Positions 58,600 through 64,000 of a stretch of 64,000 nt of DNA are shown piece after piece (the stretch's first letter is position 1; every line of letters begins with the position of its first letter). The stretch lies in contig BGZK01001322.1 of assembly GCA_005406025.1 (NCBI GenBank), forward strand, positions 1 through 64,000. The letters run 5' to 3'. A model generated the notes under the pieces. It ran no database searches and was not told where the DNA came from. It saw only the letters and a list, made by a program, of their open reading frames with translations. The DNA comes from Eumeta japonica. Lineage: Eukaryota > Arthropoda > Insecta > Lepidoptera > Psychidae. Made by a program: the position numbers and the translations under genes.

Positions 58600-58900
58600 C
58601 AGACCTAGCACGTATATAAACGTTATGCTGAATGAAGGTAATTTATACGCTTTATTAAATTCTGGGGCTGATGCTAACTGCATTAACGCGAAGAACATAG
58701 ATATGAATAAGTTTTGTTAACTTTCAATCTTCCGTGTGATGTTAAAGGAAGTAAATGCGGCAATTTTGAAATTTATTAGGCTTACGTCAGTAGAATCGTA
58801 TATAAATAAAAGTAACTATAAGCACGCGTTTTATGTTGTAAAAGATTTGTATTTAGATCTGATTTTAGGGAAGAAATCATAAAGGCAGAATACGATTATA
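58600..58900 (+). pseudogene. Aspartic protease relic, gypsy copy B
   Basis: Reads VMLNEGNLYALLNSGADANC with INAKNID, then VMLKEVNAAILKFIRLTSVE and, toward the end, HAFYVVKDLYLDLILGKKS. This is a nearly complete retropepsin fold from the catalytic loop to the ILG motif. The catalytic Asp of D-S/T-G is Asn here (NSGAD, 58658-58672), which would abolish cleavage of the polyprotein. Useful as a template: copy A has two inverted duplications where this copy is uninterrupted. Confidence 0.8.
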
Positions 58901-59189
58901 TTAGATTATAATGAAAGTAAACTCATTTTCAGTAAGGAAAATTGTTTACATCGTTTATGTCTCACACGCCGACGCGCATCGAGCAATAGCCATCAGCCGT
59001 GATTAAATACTTCAAAGCGTGGATCGATAAGAACAAAGAGTAGCTGTCGGTATGCAACCAAACCCTGATTTCTGTGCCAGAGAAGCAGTGGACGGTGGGT
59101 GATTTGAATGTAAATAAAGATTTGACTGCCTCACAGCGAGAGAAGTTATAAGAAGTTTCGACTTAATATTTTGAGCCTTTCGCGTTTGA

Positions 59190-59940
59190 AAATTCGCAAT
59201 TGGGCAAATATTCAGGTTTTGAAGTGGAAAACAAAATAAAAGATGACGTACCTGTTCATAAACTACTATACTAAATATGTATGGGACAACACGAATTATC
59301 AAGAAACAGGTACAAGTGCTTTGACAACAGGATTATTAGTCATTCGAAAAGTCCTTACACATCTCCGGTGGTATTAGTGAAAGAGCCCGATGATACTCGG
59401 AGATTTCATGCAAATTTTAAAAACTTAAACTAGAAAGTTATTTTAGATTTGTAATCCATACCGAAAATTAAATATTTAATAAAATATTTAAGCGAAGCTG
59501 AATATTTCGCTAATTTAGACTTATTATCGCGGTACTGGCGGAGAAAAGACAGTAATAATAAACGAAAAAGATAGGTTGAACCGCGTTTGTACTCTCTTCG
59601 GAATTATTTGAACTTCACATTCTTCCTTTGGAGTTGAAAACGAGTCAGATTAAATTTCAGAGAATGATGGATACAGTTTTAGGTCAGATTAAGTATTGGA
59701 ATGGTATAGTCTACGTAAATTACATGTTGATATATGCGGAAATCTTTGAAGAATTCTATAATACTTTGAGGGGTGCACTGAAAAGATTTAAAAAAGCGAA
59801 CTCTTTAGCGAAACTGTCAAAGTTGCCTTTGGTTATAAATCGGCAGCAGTTCTGAGGTATGAACTAGGCGAAAAGGAAATTAAGCCATCCAAAGCAAAAT
59901 CAAGCGCAGTGTTAGCATTAAAGATACCCTCAATTGCGCA
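59190..59940 (+). pseudogene. Reverse transcriptase relic, gypsy copy B
   Basis: Blocks in order: FENSQLGKYSGFEVE (pre-RT linker), SPYTSPVVLVKEPDDTRRFH (about 59340-59410), IPKIKYLIKYLSEAEYFANL with DLLSRYW (about 59458-59540), LELKTSQIKFQRMMDTVLGQ (59628), then the catalytic box as YVNY (59712-59723; normally YVDD or YIDD), LIYAEIFEEFYNTLRGALKR, and KPSKAKSSAVLALK (about 59885). The order and wording are Ty3/gypsy. Both catalytic-box Asp residues are lost and several frame changes occur. Confidence 0.85.
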
Positions 59941-61009
59941 AAGCTTAAAATAATTACCTGGATCGCACGTCATATAATAGAAAATTTATTTAATCGTAGA
60001 ACTACAAGCTGCATATTGTCATTCAACGTTTCATCAACAATAATATTCGACATAAAATCAGGATCTTTTATTTCTTTTTTAATTGTGCACTGGGTCAGAA
60101 GCAAAACTAAAAATTAGATCATTTTGAACTCTATTGGATAATCTCGCAAAACTTTGTGTGGAAGTTTGTAAATGACTTTCCAAAATGATAGATAACAAAT
60201 CTACCATTTCTAAATACTTTTCTCAATATAACGACGAGATTGTATCGTCATATTCTCGAAAAGTCAATTCGTGTTTACCAAAAAAACATACCTGTATCAA
60301 TTGAACTTTGAAGAATGTTACGATATCTATCTACTTTTGAATAGAGTTTTAGAATGCCTAATTTATATTGGTTGTTTAAACTTATTTCTATGCGAGTATT
60401 ATCAAAAGTACGTAGGCTTAAGCACGACTTTAAGTATTTTGCTGACTGGTCATGTTTTTTTACAACATTTATGAAGTTATGCAAATCAACGTACGCGTGG
60501 TTATTCCAAATTGATTTCGTAGTTGCAAATAAAACACTAATGTATAAGAAAACTGATTAAAAGTGTTTTCTCTATTATTTAATTTTAATAAGCAAACATA
60601 TTCGTAACTAAATTCGAAACTGTAACTAAATATTTTTACTAATTGCAAATAACAGAATAAGACATTTAATAAAATATTATTGAAATTCTGAAATTCTGAC
60701 TAAATAGGCAGCGCCTAAAATTGCGTTTGTGTGCCGATAGTTATCCTCTATAAAAAGCGATTTTTTTGTATGTGTGCTATCGCATAAGAGATACGTGAAT
60801 ATAGCCAGACGCAGTTTTTAGCTGTAGAGGCGCCACTGCGTATTGTTGGTTCAAGAGATTTTTAAATATACCTATAGAGAGCGTTATTTATTAAGTGATG
60901 TCTTGGTGAGTTTAATTTTTTTTTACGTAAAATTGATTTTTATCTAATGACTTGGATATTTGTGCAATGCTTTGACTTTTTAAAGGGTGTCAGGGTAGGG
61001 CTGCACCGT
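59941..61009. other. Unassigned internal part of gypsy copy B
   Basis: AT-rich; no RNase H, integrase or envelope motif recognised. The opposed frames at 60271-60474 and 60275-60484 are treated as chance. It may be decayed integrase or later insertion. Confidence 0.4.
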
Positions 61010-61771
61010 TCTGTCCCTACCGAGTGAACGCGTCTGCTAGGAAGGAAGACGTAGACCCTCAAAGTAATAAAAAATTAAACGTTTGGCACTCGGGGACTGC
61101 CGCGGTAAAGCTATTGCATAGCATATTTTATCAACTTATGCAATTATAATTATTTATTTATTTATGCAATATTTTTCATCACTTTCTTCATTAATAAATG
61201 CACTTTGTTTATTCATATTTAAAACACTTTATACACAAATTTTACGCGTATAGCTATTCACCAGCAACTGCTATTCACTGTTGTACATAGGTACACCTAT
61301 ATATACATATATACCTACATGTATATTTACGGGGCACATGCGGTGAGTATGGCATTATAAAGATATGATAGGAACCTATACACCTATATACTTTCTCACA
61401 AACAGCTGTTTACGTTTTCGTCCGATTTCGGAGCAACTCGTCTTGAAGCATGCGAGCTTCGTACAGTGGTACCATATACATACACGTTAAGCGAACGCTC
61501 GGCCAAGCTACATGGTAGGCGGAGTGGGGGGTGTTAAGTTTTATTTTCGTTACGGAATTTCTTGATTCGGTCGCCGCGCTTAAAGCCCGCAATGAAAACT
61601 ATGCAATAGCATAATAGGAAAGTAGTTTTGTATAACTATACATGGCATATACATGGATCGAATATACTTGAAAAGCAAACAAATAAAAATAAGTTATAAA
61701 TTTATCGCCCGTTTGATTGAAGATCTCGGGCACGGAAAAGGCTCTGCCACAAGATGACCCCCTTACACTAT
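61010..61771 (+). repeat. LTR-like right end of gypsy copy B, interrupted
   Basis: Left part 61010-61084 and right part 61614-61771 together match 57593-57815. They are separated by the ~530-bp dispersed element at 61085-61613, which the left end does not contain, so that element inserted after the retrotransposon did. Confidence 0.6.
61085..61613. mobile_element. ~530 bp dispersed element, copy 2, nested in an LTR
   Basis: Highly similar to 13032-13585 over its length, with small deletions (for example in the T-rich tract after TTATGCAAT). The left end reads GGCACTCGGGGACTGCCGCG and then AAAGCTATTGCATAGCAT. The right end complemented reads TATGCTATTGCATAGTTTTC, so GCTATTGCATAG is an inverted terminal motif. 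No coding capacity. Confidence 0.75.
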
Positions 61772-64000
61772 AATATTCTAAATTCAAATAAATGTAGGCA
61801 GAAAGCAGTAGCATATAAACATGCGACTTGACGTACATGAACACAAAACGTATTTTTATACCCTTTATATCAAACTCGTACCCGTAATCATTTCTCATTA
61901 TGATTCCCCTCTTTATTCCTATGGTTTGGTTTGAATTCCGATCCCAATCCCATTTCTGTTATTGGCAAGTAAGTAATGTAAAAACCATTTGCAGTATCAG
62001 ATTTCATCATTCCATTGCCGAGGTTATATTCTTCCGAGATACTTTTAATTCGGATAAAAGAACTTAAGCCCCCTGCGCGGGTCTAGAACCAGTCGGAGGC
62101 TGCTAACGACCGTCGCTATCGACGCAGTGAGAACTTTCGAGACTGTCGTCTTAACGTGTCCTTCGGGACACCGAGCAACTGTCTCGACTTAAAAACTCAT
62201 TGGTCAATTCGCCTGCGACCAGGATTCAAACTTTGAATCCAAAATTCGATTACGACGAAAAGAAACACCACTATTTCGATATCGTATAACAAATAAAAAG
62301 TATTTTTTTGTAACATGTATGACAAAGCTTATTTTAATTTGTAAATAAACAACACTACAATACACAGTAGATAATTGGCAGAAAGTCATCCTCTTTTGTA
62401 AGTAGTCAAATTTTGGGCACTTAGATTATCATTTCTAACTATGCACAATAAAATTGTAGTGCAATTAAACCATCATACTATTTAATCCACAATTATAATC
62501 AGCTTTCGGATACGAGAATCGATATATTTTGAACTCCAGAAATAATAAAAATTCGATTGATTTAAGGCTTAGACCCTTGAACAGGTAGTAATGAAAATCC
62601 ACTATTTCTTCTATAATCTTGTAAAATAGCCTGGATCCAAGAAAAAATTCTCGAGAGTAACGGTGAGCTTAAAACATAATCTTAGGCATCTAGACTCCCG
62701 TTCCGTTTCTCTGTGAAATCCCTTTAAATGGAATATTAGATTAACGACCTACGTTTTTGTTTTATGGATGCCAGAATATTGTACATACATTATTTTTAAT
62801 GGCGGTTGTTATCGTCAGGCGCACGGCTTAGACTTTTTTTCCATTACTTAAATAAACTATACATGTACTCAAAAATGCTGAATGGATTCATTTGCAAATT
62901 TCGTTTATATTTAAATTTTTAAAAATCACCTATTAAATTGCAGATGCTAAACTTATTGATAAATGCCAAATAGTAAGTTATCTTGTATTTTAAAAACTAA
63001 ATATTCAGTACGACGACTCTATAATATAGCTCAAATAAACCTGTATTTTAGGTACAAAAATTTGTAACGTTTAAACCAACACAAGTGTTTTATTGGATTC
63101 AAAAAATGGAAAATGATTATTTATAACAATCAATTAAATACCGACATTAATAATAATAATCTTATATGTAAATATCTTGTCATTTTGATTTTAATATGCC
63201 CATTAATTCGACATTTGAAAAATATCATAACTGAGTACTTCAACGGTCAACCTGATTTAGTGACTGACTAATCGACCTATTGACGTACAATTCAAACTAT
63301 TATTTTTCCAGATTCTAAAATCAGAAAACAACTTCCTTCTATAACGTACTCAACTACTAAGTGTCACTTTCCGAAACATGTATTTACAATAATGACCCTA
63401 TAAGACTTAATACTTAAGTAAGTATGATCACTTATTATACCAATAGATACAATCATTATATTCTGTTGATTTCAATGTATTACCGATCAAATGGTTGAGG
63501 AACAAAATACTATGTCCGAGACCAAAATCGACTTAAATATTGAAATCTGATATTGATCCACAATCCGACGAATTCACGTGTGTCCAATCAAAGGAAGCGA
63601 AGACGAACAGTAATTTTAAATAAAAAAATCTGGAAAGTGATCGATGCCGCAGGTCATCCCTAAAACTTCCCGCTATAATATTAATAGGTATGTCTTTGAG
63701 CTTCTTAACTTAAATATAAGCTATTTTTCAGATTCTTTACTTTTAGTTTCTATGAGTTTTTGAGGGTTTTGAGTTCATATATTTGAAAGACTATTGAATA
63801 CTTTTTTAAGCTATTAGAGCTCAAAACAAAAGTTCTGATAGGTTTTAAACCTTTCGAATTAAAAATCGATCAACATATATGTAGATATATATATACAATA
63901 TTATTAAATTATTATTATTATCATTAGCGTATTTATTTATTTTTATTTTTTTTTTATTAAATAGATTAAATTTTCAACTACGATATGTTTTGAATGCAGT
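61772..64000. other. AT-rich non-coding stretch
   Basis: No gene recognised. 62060-62290 may be a decayed SINE on the minus strand: GTTTGAATCCTGG (B-box-like, complement of 62226-62238) is followed by a GC-richer body with CTCGGTGTCCCGAAGGACAC and ACGGTCGTTAGCAGCCTCCG. From 62300 to the end it is AT-rich with only chance frames. Confidence 0.45.

Larger units (their letters stand above)
57593..61771 (+). mobile_element. Ty3/gypsy-type LTR retrotransposon, copy B (decayed)
   Basis: LTR-like ends bracket gag (57954-58590), protease (58610-58880) and reverse transcriptase (59190-59940) on the plus strand. The 59940-61000 part shows no recognisable RNase H or integrase, so this copy is deleted or heavily mutated there. 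It belongs to the same family as copies A and C, as shown by near-identical short blocks such as FENSQLGKY.GFEVE (59190-59230 here; 37380-37320 minus in A). It is inactive: stops are frequent, and the RT and protease active sites are changed. Confidence 0.85.

Noticed and set aside
59941..61009. Envelope or integrase of gypsy copy B
   Set aside because: No conserved motif could be read in any frame.

Overview
This window looks like gene-poor nuclear DNA from an insect, most likely a moth or butterfly. It is strongly AT-rich, and no long open reading frame has host-gene character. I found no RNA gene, CRISPR array, operon or bacterial-type signal. The Lepidoptera assignment is inference. It rests on dispersed-repeat motifs that I recall as common in lepidopteran genomes: the 'TTCCGTA...GGGAACCC' to 'TACGGAACC...GACACGCACTT' repeat at 1490-2300, the 'TCTACGCGG...GCGGGCAAA' termini near 6.1, 8.5 and 49.9 kb, the 'TTTTTTGAAGTCGGTTA' motif at 25.8 kb, and the 'GTGCGTTG..GGCCTT' type repeats at 20.5, 43.3 and 45.6 kb. 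No search could be run.

Recognisable content is almost all mobile-element debris. Layout: 0.2-0.35 kb, a tiny inverted-repeat element; 0.86-0.91 kb, a tRNA-like SINE head on the minus strand; 1.3-2.3 kb, lepidopteran dispersed repeats; 7.7-10.6 kb, a repeat carrying degenerate GGAATC arrays; 11.5 kb and 27.9-28.6 kb, C-terminal fragments of one LINE family; 13.0 kb, first copy of a ~550 bp repeat; 14.4-14.8 kb, mariner transposase C-terminus; 15.3-18.4 kb, a decayed RTE-like LINE bracketed by 166-167 bp direct repeats; 30.7-31.2 kb, a second, internally deleted mariner with both terminal repeats; 34.7-35.0 kb, a degenerate ~60 bp tandem repeat; 35.8-38.75 kb, a Ty3/gypsy retrotransposon (copy A, minus); 51.2-51.8 kb, a fragment of the same family (copy C, minus); 57.6-61.8 kb, a third copy (copy B, plus) with LTR-like ends, the right one broken by a second ~530 bp repeat. 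All coding remnants carry stops, frameshifts or lost catalytic residues.

The most unusual signal is a set of short fold-back inverted duplications: near-perfect arms of about 17-32 bp separated by only 0-8 bp. They are concentrated between 22.6 and 37.9 kb. Three lie inside gypsy copy A. Comparison by eye with copy B suggests that one arm of each is ancestral retroelement sequence and the other is an inverted copy inserted next to it. This points to a local template-switch (snap-back) mutational process, or less attractively to an assembly artefact.

The stretches between elements are AT-rich non-coding DNA with a few sharply bounded GC-rich islands (9.7, 41.3, 43.8, 47.6, 48.6, 50.2 and 54.1 kb). 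These could be conserved regulatory elements; nothing in the sequence alone proves it.
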